From: Nematostella vectensis
Taxonomy: Eukaryota; Cnidaria; Anthozoa; Actiniaria; Edwardsiidae
Assembly (NCBI RefSeq): GCF_932526225.1
Contig: NC_064047.1
Coordinates: 8,855,994-8,919,993 of the forward strand
Direction: 5' to 3'
Length of the DNA: 64,000 nucleotides
Shown here: piece after piece, positions 1-11,497 of the stretch
Layout of the letters: each line of letters starts with the position of its first letter
Numbering within the stretch: position 1 is the first letter of the stretch
The notes under the pieces: model-generated
Told to the model about the DNA's origin: nothing
Database searches by the model: none
The model's input: only the letters and a program-made list of their open reading frames with translations
Position numbers and translations under genes: made by a program

Positions 1-1825
1 TTAATCAAGAAATGGGATATGAATGGATAATAAAACAGAAGGCTCCTAGTCAATTTGTAGCCAATACTATTCTAAAGCCAATAATGTAAGACATTATCTG
101 ACGTTAAACATAGCAGAGTATTTCAGGTTTACTTCTCTTGTGAACCTCTTTTAAGCGGTAACTTTCTCGGTCCAAAAGGTGGTCACTTCAGGGGCGTAGC
201 CAGGCCCCCCCCCCCTTCTAGCAGCCAAAATAATGTATCAGACATCATCTAAAATACAGGAAAAAATGCCTTGAAATGGGAGGGATCAAATTTGGAGGAG
301 ATACTTACCGGGTTAACTATAGATGGTGCATTTGTTTGGGTAAGTGCCAGTGATCCAACACAAAAATACTTATGCAGCTCTGCTGATACCTCCCCCCTAT
401 TGTGAGTTTTATACACCTCGTCAAAGTCCAACACCGCTGCACCTAGTCAGCGGTATCTTAGCTTTCCAACAGTGCTTTGCGGTCCCCTCTGTTAATCCCA
501 CGTCATTGTGCTGTGATGCGAGCACAAGTTGATGGTTGCTTGACGTATTTTTCATAAAAAAATACAGCTATGAGCATATTGGGAGAGTGTCCTAGGACAT
601 CATGAAGTCTATTGAGCATAATTGAGTGCTGTGCTTATGGATATTTGCAAGCAAAGGTGGATTCATGGCGTTTTTTTTTTTTGTTTGGCTTTGCCCGGAT
701 GAGAAAAATAATTTTCTAGTGAATCACCACAGCTTTCCTAAATGCTGTCTTTTCTGAATTCTGGGTCTATATGACCTGGAATTGATTTCTTTGGCTTCGG
801 GGTAAAAGGACCCTTCCCTCGTGAATTTTTTCCCTGGATCTTCCAGAATGCTTTGCAATCCGTAATGGCATCCAAGTGGCTTTACCTTCAAGGAGTAAAC
901 ATTGTGTTTTGGGGACATGGAAATGAACGTGTAGGATCAGAATAAAGGTATCTATTTGTGTCTTGAGCTGTGTTTGCTGATCTCTCTCCCTTGTTGTATT
1001 TTGAGCATTTTTTTAGGAGAGGTGACTTATTCGATTTGAAATTTGTCTAAGAACCTGTGCTATTATTTGGCTTAAGAGTATTTGCTATCACCTTGGATGC
1101 ATATCATCAAGACCATTTATCCCTTAGACTGATGCCCGAGTACATTAATCTTGTTGTGTTTATTTTGCATTTATGAATTTTTGGGTTGTGGGTACTTCTC
1201 AAAGGCGGTAAAAGCCGGTTAAGTGGTCAATGTTTTACACTAACTTTTGAATAAGATACCTTATTTCAATTTTCCTACGAGGGCATTTTTTAGAAAGAAG
1301 GCTTCCTTAATGCATATGCTTTTTTTTCGGATCCCGTGATCAAGGTGTGGTGATTACTGTATAAAAATGTATTAATTATTGATGAACGCTATTTAATTCC
1401 CATGAATTAAAAATGCTTGACTGTAAAACAATGGAGTCTAATATAAAAAAATGCAAGGACCGTCGTAAAATTGTTGTCATTTCCTTTCTTTCTTTCCCAA
1501 ATTTTTCCACAAAACAAAATGTCTTTTCTCGCAAACATCCTACAAAGCGGCGATAGCCGTGCGAACATGATTAACTCTAATCTATGACGTCATTAATACA
1601 TCGTCATGTGATCAGACTCTGAGGTCGATCTCCAATCAAATATCGATATCAAAGTCACTTGGTTTTGGCAATCATGTGATTATTCAGTGGCGAAGGAAAC
1701 GGGGAGCTGTGTAGCGAAGGGTTTGCTGCCCGCTTAGCCTGCTTTTTGAAGAGCTATGGCACGAACAGGACCTGAAAAATAACAGTTTGGAATCATATTC
1801 TTTCTCTCGTTCCTGAGAACCGGCC
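1..1825. other. Upstream intergenic region of the transporter gene
   Basis: No convincing coding exon is visible on either strand; the open frames are short, without splice context or recognisable protein. A C-run preceded by GGGGCGTAGCCAGG near 191-216 resembles the end of a dispersed transposon, but no partner end was found. The last 250 bases before the transporter start are less AT-rich and probably hold its promoter. Confidence 0.5.
1585..1592. promoter_or_regulatory. CRE-like palindrome TGACGTCA
   Basis: A perfect 8-bp cAMP-response-element palindrome lies about 240 bases upstream of the transporter start codon. CREB/ATF-family factors bind this sequence in animals. Position is suggestive only; one 8-mer is weak evidence. 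Confidence 0.3.
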
Positions 1826-4800
1826 ATGAGAACGTTAGATGTCAATTACCACTTACGTAAGAGCAGTGGAAGGGCTTCTCGCTCATCTGCTATTGGCCCG
1901 TTCAGCGAGAGGAGCAAGCGCTGCTGTTCTATTGGTTCTCTATGCAGCAGCGACGCTGTGATTGGTTCGCTGCGAAGTCAAGACAGCGTGTGGTCATGGG
2001 TTGTGTGCTTTGCCGCGTTTTCTTCGTGTGCAATCACTCAAGGTCTCCATGGTAGCTTTGGGCTTATATACGTCGCGCTTCTAAAGAATTTTGGTCAAAG
2101 CAAAGCAGCCACAGGTTAAAATGATGTGACATTGTATTAAAATTATTAAAAAAAGTCGTATAATTCACTATATCGAAAAGATTTGAAATGAATCACCGAG
2201 GATATGCCATAACTAATCTCCTTTCGCTGACATTTCACTTGTTTCCCCCAAGTTATTTTAAGTTCTACCATTTTTGCTCTAAACAATGCAGCCTTTTTCA
2301 GGGTGAAACCATCTTTTATTTTATTTCATTAATCTCTTTTCATAGAGGTATTCTTAGTCATAAACAAATCTACATGTTTTTGGTCGGGAAAACGTTTGCC
2401 GCGCTTATTTGTTTTGCGCGCGCTAATCGCTGAACCAAAATCTTACGTTTTCGAAGTATTTTACCTAACTGCAGTGGGGCCTTTATATAACGACATAGCA
2501 AGTGACAGTTACTTCATGCATTGTTACAATTGGAAAATCGTATCCTCGAGATTACTTCCCATACTGTTGGTTTAGCTGTTGACGGAGTTGCCGGGAATCG
2601 AAACAGTTATCGTTATACAGGGTATCGTCATCATTTCGAGACTGAATAACATTCAGTCTCTGAATGACTGAATTTCGAGACAATACTTTATAGCCTTTGG
2701 TAATTCACAAGATAATTGTGTCATTTTTTCCCTAGCATGGGTAGGGTCAGGCGCTCTTGCCATTGCCTGTCTCCTCTCCCCTTTGGTTGGATTGCTTTGC
2801 ACACGGTACGGCTGCCGGCTCGTCACCATATTTGGAGGACTGACATGCGCAGTGGGGCTGTTTCTAACTGCGCATGCCCCTAGCTTACCGATCATCTACC
2901 TGACATACAGCATGATTTTTGGTTTCGGAGCCAGCTGTTCTTACACGTCAGCGTTCATCGCTGTAACGGATTATTTCTCCAAGTGGAGGTCGCTGGCCAC
3001 AGGGATCGCGTGCGCAGGCAGTAGTGTTGGGATATTAGTCATGACAAGAGCCATTCAGGTAAGAGACGGTTTAGTGTGATTTACAAGAAATCTGCACTAA
3101 TGACTTTGGGGCCTTTGTGTGGTAATCACCGGTACTACGGGTGGCCCAGTGTGTTAACTCACCTCTGCTGAAAAACGGGTTCGATTCCCGGTCGAGACAT
3201 GGATAGTTTGTTTCTGTTTCTCGGCCCTGAATTTGACTTGTTGAACGTATTGTGAGCTTACTAAAAGCTTGTATTACTCAGTTCCGAGATGGGACATTCT
3301 TAATACATTAGGATTGTTGGAGGAAGGGAGCAAATAAATAGACAAATAGACGGAAAGAAAAACGGATAGACGGGCAGACAGACAAAGAAGCGGGCAAGCA
3401 GGCAGGTGGGGGATGGAAGGAAAGGAATGGACGGAAAGGAAGGGGGATGGACGGAAAGGAAGTAAGGGAGGGAGGAAGCACAAAGACGAAGAGACAGTCT
3501 GACATGCTTAGAGACGGACAGAAAGATTGACGGAAAATTAGACAAAGCGAAAAAATACCCAATTCTTTTAGGATATCACTTATATAGTGCGTTTATTACA
3601 GAGTTTGCTCCAGCATCTTGGCTGGGAGTCTACGTTCATGGTCATGTCAGCGGTGTCATTATCTCTCTGTGTGTTCGGCTGTACATATGATCCGAGCATA
3701 CGGTTGTGTGCAGGGTCCGCTGACCGCATCAGTGAGAATACGCGCCTTCAGCCAGAGCAGAAGAAATGTGCAAGCTCGCTAAGTCTTCTCGACTTTTCGG
3801 TGTGGAGAATTCCTGCGTTTGCGGTTTATGCTGTTTCAATGGCTGTTATCATGTTGGGGTATTTCGCACCGAGAGCTCATCTGGTAAGAAAACTTCTACA
3901 TCATCCTGTCGTGGAAAAATTTCGATGGTTTTTAACGGGACAAGCGAAAAATATTTCGAATATTTCAATTGTGAAAGCAGAGTGTTTTTGATCATGTAAC
4001 TGATAGTTTAGATCGGCCTGTTAGTGCAGATTCTAATAGATTCTTTTGTCAGTTTTCCGTCAGCCCGACACGGAAGAAAACTGGGGCGATTAAATGCCTC
4101 TGATAGTCTAAAATATCCTTAACCACCCTCGGGTGGAATGGACAACCCTGAAATACACCTAGGTCAGCCCAACCGCCCTAAAAAACATAACCCACTCTTC
4201 ACTACCTAGACTGCCCTGAAATGCTCTGCAGCTCTAGACCGTCGAATAAATCGAGACTTCACTGAAACGATGTAGACCGGAACGCTAGAGATGTAACAGC
4301 CAGCTCATAACGCCTAACGTAACTGGGTGGATTATCTCATTGTTCTATTGTATTCCCGTTCTACTGTTTTTTCCCCTATTGTTTTGTCTGTGCTGCATCA
4401 ATTTAATAAGATGAAATCTTTGGAGAGCTGCTACACAACCCAAGCAAGGCTTAAGGCCACGGCCTAGACCATATTGAAACGCCCAAGATTGCAGCATAGC
4501 TGCCAATAAGCTAAAACGCCCAAGACCGCCCTGAAATGACCCAAGATTTATCAAAGTACCATAGCCTACCTGAAACGCTATGAAACGCTCTAGACCCTCA
4601 AAGGCCCTAGAATGTTCCAGATGAAGCATAAAACTCTTAACTACTTTCGAACGGCCTAGAACGCCCCGAAACTTTCTAGACCAGTGAAAGCCCTAAAACA
4701 CCCTTAAATGTTGCATAAAACCCTAAACTAACCCCGAACGACCTACAGCGCCCCAATACGCTCTAGACCACCTTTTTTCAAGCTTTACTGAGGGGAATAT

Positions 4801-6802
4801 GAGGCTGTTGACGTTTGAGGTTGAAGGTTGATTAAATAAGAATCCCTGATCCCCTCCTCTGTTAGACACGTCGTCGATGCCATGGTGTGGTCCGTGTATT
4901 GACTAACTAAATGGATTGACCATTTAAAGTGCATTTCTGATGGAATCTAGTCTGAAGGCAGGCGTTGGATGGTGTTTCTTTCGCAAAAAATCAGCCTTCA
5001 GCGATCGTAGCCGCTATCGATTTGTGGTTTCTAATTGTTATTTTATTCGAATCCAAAATGGTGGCTGTGATTGCTTGAGGCTGGATTTCGCGATCAAAGC
5101 ACCATCAAACGCCTGAATGCAATAAGGTTAGATTGAACGTGTTTTGATTGATTGGCAGGCTCGGTACTGTGAGGATCTGGGTATCACCGTGGAAGAGTCA
5201 TCGTGGTTCTATTTCTTTATCGGACTCTCCTCGCTGTTTGGCCGTATCTTTTTTGGGCAGCTCTGTAACTTCCGTGTAATCAACGCCTTCTATGTCACGC
5301 AACTATCAGCAATCACAATAGGTAATTTAAGAATGTTTTTATTTTACTTCTTTGTCAAGGAAGACAGTCTTTGTCTGCCATCATTTTATGCCCCAAGTGG
5401 GAAGTTATTATATTTGATGCAACATTTTCGACTCAATTTTGAAAACGAATAGAATATATCAAACTTATTTTTAGAGATTTCTTCATATAATTTGTCTTTC
5501 AATATTAATTGAAAACAATAACAAAGATATGTTAGATCACGGCTCTTTACCTCAGGCACAAGTATTGTACCTCCTTATACTTTGCTTCAAGTATCACCCT
5601 TAGATGGACTCAACGCACTGGGCTAATTTCCAAACATAAACTTGTATTGCTCTTCAAACGTTCTGCCTTCTGGCCATAGCCTTTTCAGTGCTATTGGAAT
5701 TTGGCTTATTTCAATCAATAACACTTCGTATGGCTTCCCAGGTGTGACGTCATTGCTGCTCCCTCTCGCGCGAAGTCGTGGGTCGTTCGTGGCTTATTCG
5801 GTGGTTATCGGCTTCTTTGACGGTGGCGTGAATACACCCATTGCGCTCCTGGTGTACGAGTGTGTGGGAAGACATCGAATGCCTGCCGGATGGGGCTTTT
5901 TATCATTCGCCACCGGTATCACTATCTGCGTTGGACCCCCTATAGCGGGTAAGTTCCAAAACCCCAGGACCCAGTAAACTATTATTTAATGATACGGCGT
6001 CCCAAGTGCGCAAATATATACACTAATTCAAAAAACATTGTCAGGCAGATGGCGAACGGCAAATGGCAGTTCTAAGACCAAAAGGAACCATGGATCTCAA
6101 TATATTTCTTCCAAATGCAGAAACAAATATGTAAAAATCGCACGATAATCCATTAGTGGTCATTAATGCATAAGTATGGCATTGCTGGGGATTATCTATG
6201 ACCCCATTTTCTTACAAATAATTCTAGTACCCATAAGCACCTTTCGGTCGTAGAACTGCTATCCGCCATTTGCCGTTTACACTGACAGCGTTGTTTGAAT
6301 CAGGTGTATACCATTACGAAGTGATAAGCTGAGCGATAGAGGCAAGTCTCACCAAGATAGCTTGGGAGAACAGTCAGAGCTTTGAACGTTTCTTAAACGA
6401 TTCCGCACACGGCCTTCAAACTTGTTACACTCCTTCTTGCATTGACTAAATTTCCTTCTGGGTGACACTGCTAAGCTTGCTGCACCAGAACTATATTTTC
6501 AAGGGGAAAGTGTTGCGTGAAAATAACATTAAAAAGGCGTAAGCATTTTATTCAATGGATTACATATTTTCATTACAGGTTTCATGGCGGATGCCTTTGG
6601 AAGTTACGAGCCCTCGTTATACACGGCCGGCGGTGTTGTCCTACTCGGCGCATTCCTTCTTTCCCTACGTCACTGCTCGACCATGACAAGCACGTCTCTT
6701 TCCTTTGAGGAGATCACGTCATTTAACATCTGCGAGGTCGAGAAGAGTCAAATTGCGCCAAACGAAGCGTTGAATGGAAGCTTCGTAGAGATCAAAATAT
6801 GA
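1826..6802 (+). CDS. Monocarboxylate-transporter-like MFS protein (SLC16 family), six exons
   Basis: Coding exons 1826-2114, 2736-3058, 3602-3883, 5159-5321, 5742-5948 and 6579-6802 join in frame with GT-AG introns into 495 aa. The family carries monocarboxylates or related small acids across the plasma membrane with 12 membrane helices. Helix 1 carries DSVWSW (family D/E-G-x-W-x-W, here with S for G), helix 5 carries YFSKWRSLATGIACAG, and later GYFAPRAHL, SWFYFFIGLSSLFGRI and VAYSVVIGFFDGGVNTP fit helices 7-11. The loop between helices 6 and 7 (DPSIRLCAGSADRISENTRL) is short and polar. The ATG at 1826 is the only in-frame Met before helix 1, leaving a Ser/Arg-rich cytosolic N-terminus of about 57 aa. 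Substrate cannot be predicted. Introns hold SINE-like, low-complexity and MITE sequence. Confidence 0.93.
3140..3210 (+). repeat. tRNA-derived SINE head (fragment)
   Basis: A polymerase III A-box-like TGGCCCAGTGTG is followed by a B box GGGTTCGATTCC at 3176-3190. No cloverleaf with paired acceptor stem is visible, so this is a SINE head and not a tRNA gene. A related piece, sharing TCTGCTGAAACGGGTTCGAT with small changes, lies at 60625-60665. It sits in intron 2 of the transporter. Confidence 0.55.
3330..3545. repeat. Purine-rich low-complexity tract
   Basis: Irregular GACGGAAAG/GGACAGACA-type tetranucleotide repetition in transporter intron 2. The complement is open in several frames (Ser/Pro/Leu-rich), which is a composition effect and not a gene. 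Confidence 0.75.
3926..4086. mobile_element. Decayed internal piece of the AAGCCGC-type MITE
   Basis: Aligns by eye to the inner part of the elements at 23925 and 49199 (shared AAAATATTTC, GATAGTTTAGA, GGCCTGTTA, TTCTAATAGATTCTTTTGTC). Terminal inverted repeats are lost. Lies just after transporter exon 3. Confidence 0.5.
4085..4775. repeat. Degenerate short-unit tandem repeat
   Basis: A long stretch built from variants of CCCTGAAACGCTCTAGAC and AACGCCCTAGA, roughly 10-20 bp apart and heavily mutated. It fills part of transporter intron 3 and has no coding potential. Confidence 0.6.
6021..6305. mobile_element. MITE-like inverted-repeat element
   Basis: Imperfect terminal inverted repeats: CACTAATTCAAA...CATTGTCAG at left and the reverse complement of CTGACAGCG...TTGAATCAGGTG at right. 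Related in its ends (AACGGCAAATGGC, CTGACA) to the element at 28826-29070. Lies in the last transporter intron. Confidence 0.5.
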
Positions 6803-8315
6803 CAGATCACGTGACTTATTATGTAACCGTTAGTACTACTACGGCAGAGATCAGTGCGAACGAGAATGGCGTCATCCTCTTGTATAATCAGACAATGATG
6901 AACATCTCAAACTCTTACAACGCGACACAAAAAATCATATTAACTTAACAAATGCTGTTTTTGCCTGATCTTCTGCACCGTCTCACAGTTTTCAGCTAAG
7001 GTTTTGGTTATGGGATTTTCGTCTCCTTAAAAACCCTTCTACTAGTGTCTTTTGGCTAGAATCCAGCTTGCAGATAAAGATCTAAGAAGGGATTGTGGGG
7101 ATTGCAAAAAATAAGCCTTTTTTTCTGCTGCACTCTAAAAAAGACCCTATCATGTTTCCCTTTAAACACAAAATCGACGCAAACTTTGAGAACCTCTTTG
7201 TAGTCTCACTGAGGAACGCTTTGTTCTATAAATTACTATATGTCTCTCAACCCTTATCGGCAAAATGAGCTCGTTGTTTCTCTTGTTGTTCCCCAGTCGC
7301 CTAAGCTCAAACTCAGAAAGAGGACTACCCGTAATTCTAGCGGCCATACCAAGACGGCAAAAGAATAAGATTTGTCACGCATGAAGGGGAGGTATCTCTT
7401 AGATGAAAATAAAAAAAGGAAAACGCCGCGTATAACAATCTCGTGTCTATGGGCCTTTGTTAAACCATTATAATTATTAGACAGTAAGAAGAAAATTCCA
7501 ACTCTGATCTGGACCATTTCCAGAAAAAGAAAATTCTCAGATTCTCCAATGAAACGCTTTGCTTAACTGTATATAGTCAAGATATAATTTTTAAACAACT
7601 GTTTCTCGGGCATTTGACGGTTTAGTCGAACTAAGCTAAGCGGTGCTGATGTTTATCCTCATGCGGAAGTAGAATGCATTCGGAAACAAGTGACTACAGG
7701 TATAATGTAGGAGGGGGGGGGGAGTATTCGTGATTTTCAAAGAACATAGGATAGGGGTTAAGGCTAAACTTGATTTTTCATAATTCGAAACTCAATTTAC
7801 GCCACCCCCTCATGATAATTATTGCACAGTGCCTTACTTCAAACCGGCATCCTTAGCTCTGAAAATTGGTTACTAGATCCAGAGAATAAACCGCGTCCTC
7901 GTATCTACCAACAAGGGGGTCAACCAGAGTCGTACCCATCTCGTCACGTGAGCAGGGTGGGGAAGGGGGGGTCCTGACCACTCGGATTCTCCGGACACCC
8001 ATCTGGAGTTGTTGTCCGAGCAAGTGATCAATCACAATCACAATATTCAATATAGGCAGAGTAAACGCTTACAAATATTCATTTTTTACCCGAAGTATCC
8101 CTCAGACACTGTAGTCAAGGCCAAAGATCTCACGGTCTTTGAGGCAGGCCTTTAGCTGGCCACTCCATTGCAACATTAGCATCAGATTAAAGATAAAGTG
8201 AAAATGAGAACATCAAATACGAAACTGAAGGATTTTTGAAAGGCATTATGAACAGCCAGGCACAAAGAAGCACAATTCGGTGAGGATCTTTCTGGAATCG
8301 CACATTTCAAAATAT
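6803..8315. other. 3' flank of transporter; no gene assigned
   Basis: Holds the transporter 3' UTR, with no canonical AATAAA close to the stop, then AT-rich sequence and a G-run near 7712. On the minus strand 7853-7960 reads as a moderately coding-like stretch (GTTLVDPLVGRYEDAVYSLD) behind a possible acceptor, but it cannot be joined confidently to anything. Confidence 0.45.
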
Positions 8316-8581
8316 CTACCAACTCATTCTTTCAAACTTATTCCTTAGAGAAGCAACCTTACTATCTATTTCCAGTTCGTTGCAAGGTGGCCTAAACATG
8401 CCAGGGTCTTCTAACTTTTCTTTCCTCTTCTCAGCGGGGCTTTTCTCGGGCGGAGGACTCTTTTTGGGGGGGCTCGCAGGGGGCATGGCAAAGTGTGGCT
8501 GGGACAGTATTGCACGCTTGGTGTTTCTTGGTGGCCTGATTCTGCGTTTATTGATGTCCACGTTCAAACGATTTTGGAAAG
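8316..8581 (-). CDS. Candidate terminal exon of an unknown minus-strand gene
   Basis: Read on the minus strand, a pyrimidine-rich stretch ending GCACAG precedes an open frame of about 88 codons ending in TAG. The peptide is basic and Pro-rich (KRRIRPPRNTKRAILSQP, then PPASPPKKSPPPEKSPAEKR, then VASLRNKFERMSW at the end), unlike random AT-rich sequence and richer in GC than its surroundings. There is no in-frame ATG at its start, so it would be an internal or last exon. No upstream exon could be found at higher coordinates, and the family is not recognised. The opposite strand is also open but Gly/Phe/Leu-rich, probably a shadow. Confidence 0.35.
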
Positions 8582-9956
8582 CTGTGCATGGAAATGAGAT
8601 AAAAGTTGATATTAATTAATGTAATGATGGTGACGATCGCTTACGCTACTAATTTGGTAACGAGGATAGAGATATAAATGTTCAAGGGATTTTGAATGAA
8701 GGAAGCCAGAAAATGATTTAGCTGTTGCAAATCGCCGACGAGAGCTCGCAAAATATTGAAAACCGCAGTAAAACCAACACCAATATCATGATCATCTTAT
8801 ATTACCCACCCAAGCAAATATAAAGATGATGATTATTAATAAAGTCATCATCACCACATCATCAATTAACATCATTACTATTTACATCACTGCCAACACC
8901 AAGGTTATCACCACCAAGGCTTGTCACCACAGAGCCGTGGCAGGCCACGTAAGATTTGAGGGGGGGGGGGGGAGGGGAATACAGAAACATTAAGAAAATA
9001 TTGGGGGACACAGCCACGCCCCATATGGTCATTTCCCTATTATTTTCGAAAATATTTGGGGCCACATGACCCCAGTGCATGCTACGGCCTGCTGCGGCCC
9101 TGCATCACCAGAATAAATACATTATTGTCAACAGCACCTCTATCATCGCCACATCCAAGTGTATGATCAAGTGATAAATGAATTATGATTGTAATATTTG
9201 CATTACCCGGAATACATCTCGCACCCAGATACTTTTTACCACCTGGGGATCGGCGATGAAAGACTCCCCCCCCTCCCCAAACCCCTACCGGAATCTCAAG
9301 GAACTTATATGATGGCGATAACAGATTGTCTAACCTGGGAACTCGAATGAAATCGGCCTTTCCTTGTTAGAGTTCTCGTCCTCTTTTCCCGACATCGAGG
9401 TTTTTCTGTGTTGGACGCAATCACTGTAATCGACGATGAAAAAAAAAAAATTACAACTTACAGGAAAACCGAGTCATGTTTATAGTGAAGTATTCCCCCC
9501 CCCCCCTTCATAAGGCACACAGACCATTTGATCTACCTGGGAGGTAGTACCTTTTTCCTGCTCGATATTTATTTTTGCGGGAAATAGCTCGATTATGTTT
9601 ATGATTATTTTTCAAGAGATTTTGGCTTCCTTAATTTTTTCTTAGATGCTTTTCTTAGATCCGTCAGATATCGAATGGTCTGTCCCTCACAGGCCGGGGC
9701 CTATCAGTATTGCATACAGTCCAAATGACCTACCACTTGTATTCCATCGCTGGGGCCTCTAGAGGAAGCTGGGCCTTCTATTGATCACAGGTTCGAAGAA
9801 GCCATTAGTGGTTATGACGTCACGACCAATGAGATGCGCGCGCAGCATACGGTATCATGTACTGCGCGATTGGACGTCAACGCCGTTTCTGAGCGATTCG
9901 AGAGGTTCGCGTTGACTTGCTAAGCTCTCTAAAGCCACGTGCAAACTGCGCCAGCA
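8582..9956. other. Non-genic region with a G-run repeat fragment
   Basis: AT-rich ATCATCACC-type low complexity near 8830-8950, then 8930-9095 with a G-run flanked by GTGGCAGGCCACG and GCTACGGCCTGC, typical of a dispersed transposon end. Further C-runs lie at 9269 and 9496. No exon seen. Confidence 0.45.
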
Positions 9957-10092
9957 CCTGCCAGCATTGCTGGCGAATTCTTGCTTGACAGACCAAAAGA
10001 CAAAAGAAATGTCACAAAGTCCATTTCCCATTTTGACATCTCCTTTGTCCTATAGTCAGTAAAGCGAAATTTGCCAGCAATGCTGGCGCATT
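9957..10092. mobile_element. Small MITE with GCCAGCATTGCTGGC ends
   Basis: Ends carry GCCAGCATTGCTGGCGAATT and the near reverse complement AATTTGCCAGCAATGCTGGC; each end is itself palindromic. About 135 bp long. A minus-strand open frame across it is an accident. Confidence 0.6.
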
Positions 10093-10108
10093 TTTTCACA
10101 GGGCTTAA

Positions 10109-10437
10109 GGCCCGATTTATACGTCGCGCTTCTGCAGTGCGAATCTTTTTGCTTAGATTGGGCACATGAACAGTTCGACGTCTGAATCAATTAAAGTCGG
10201 CACGGCACTAAGCACGGCTGCACCAGTCGTGCTCCACGGCAAAAGCACGTCGAGCTTTTTATGTGCCAAATCAAATACCATATTTTTCAATTTCATTTTG
10301 TGTACCAGAATTCAGCATCTAGTCTACGTTTAAAACTCGACATAGCGCGACTGAATCAACGTTGAACCCAATGTTTTTGTCGACACAAATAGGCTATTAG
10401 ATTCGGCACGGCAGAATCGCGACGTGTGAATCGGGCC
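10109..10437. mobile_element. PIF/Harbinger-like MITE with TAA target duplication
   Basis: Terminal inverted repeat GGCCCGATTTATACGTCGCG against GGCCCGATTCACACGTCGCG at the other end, flanked on both sides by TAA (10106-10108 and 10438-10440). A 3-bp TWA duplication is typical of PIF/Harbinger. Same family as the element at 51514. Confidence 0.75.
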
Positions 10438-10934
10438 TAATGTTCCTAATAAGACTTCCGAAAAGGCGTTAGTGGTTATAACGTAACGGCAAATAGGATA
10501 CGTGCGCTGTATAGGTAGCAAAGAAACCCCAGACTTGCCTCAAGTCGCCTTCTTTGAAAAAAAGCCGACCAACGGACTTTGAGGAAGTCTAGGATTAGCA
10601 CATTATTGTACTTTAATCCTTTAGCGCTGAAACTATTGCTATTGCGCTGTTAGTATTCTATGTGCCAAGCACACAGTTCACGGCGTAGGCGTCGGCGATG
10701 TCCGCATAGATTGGCCTATACAGTAGTGTTTTAATTAGATGCAGAAAATTGTATTTTTATAATGTGGCTATCATCATTTTTTACTTCTATTTGTAGTAAA
10801 AGTAAGCTTTGACCAAAGCTACATCTAGTCAAGTTTTGTTTTACTAAAAGTGAAAGCTTAAATTATCCATCGAGAGGTTTATTTTCTATTGTCATATATT
10901 TATTGTTGTGGAAAATTAAAATATACTATATCAA

Positions 10935-11110
10935 AATATATGAATAAATAAATGAATAAATGAACGAACGAACGAATGAATATAAATGAATAAATGAATA
11001 AATAATCTATATTACTATATTTATATTATTATAATATTAATATATATTATAATATTAGTATTATAATATTAATATAATATTAATATTATTATTATAATTA
11101 CAACTCAATA
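10935..11110. repeat. GAAT-type microsatellite followed by TA-rich tract
   Basis: AATGAATAAATGAACGAACG repetition to about 11005, then an almost pure A/T stretch of ATATTAT motifs to 11110. Confidence 0.85.
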
Positions 11111-11301
11111 TCACTATTACAAATAATTATTGTCCGGATAATCCGATAGAATTCCAAGAAAAATATAAGCACATTTATCCCAACATTAATATCAATAATC
11201 TATTCAGACAGCAGGATACTGATTAAATCATTTCTATCCCGCGATAATTTCTAGTCAAAGCGATGCCTTCAGGTGCTCAAACTACTTAATTACTTATTTT
11301 C

Positions 11302-11497
11302 TAGCCTACCTGTAGACTTTGATAGTTTTTCCGGAACGAAAACCCCGAAAACACGGAGTTCGCATAACCCGGCCGCCATCTTGAATAACCCCCTCCCCCT
11401 GCGGAGCGCATTATCCAAGATGGCGGCCGGGTTATGCGAACCCCGTGTTTTCGGAGTTTTCGTGCCGGAAAAACTATCAAAGCCTACAGGTAGGCTA
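11302..11497. mobile_element. Long hairpin (fold-back MITE), 196 bp
   Basis: Two arms of about 86 bp are nearly perfect reverse complements: left begins TAGCCTACCTGTAGACTTTG, right ends with its complement apart from one change. The loop is about 20 bp and GC-rich. Because of this symmetry both strands encode nearly the same open frame, so neither is a gene. Confidence 0.85.

Noticed and set aside
3140..3210. tRNA gene
   Set aside because: Has a B box but no acceptor stem or complete cloverleaf; it fits a SINE head.
3274..3562. Ser/Pro/Leu-rich ORFs on the minus strand
   Set aside because: Translation of a purine-rich low-complexity tract in three frames.
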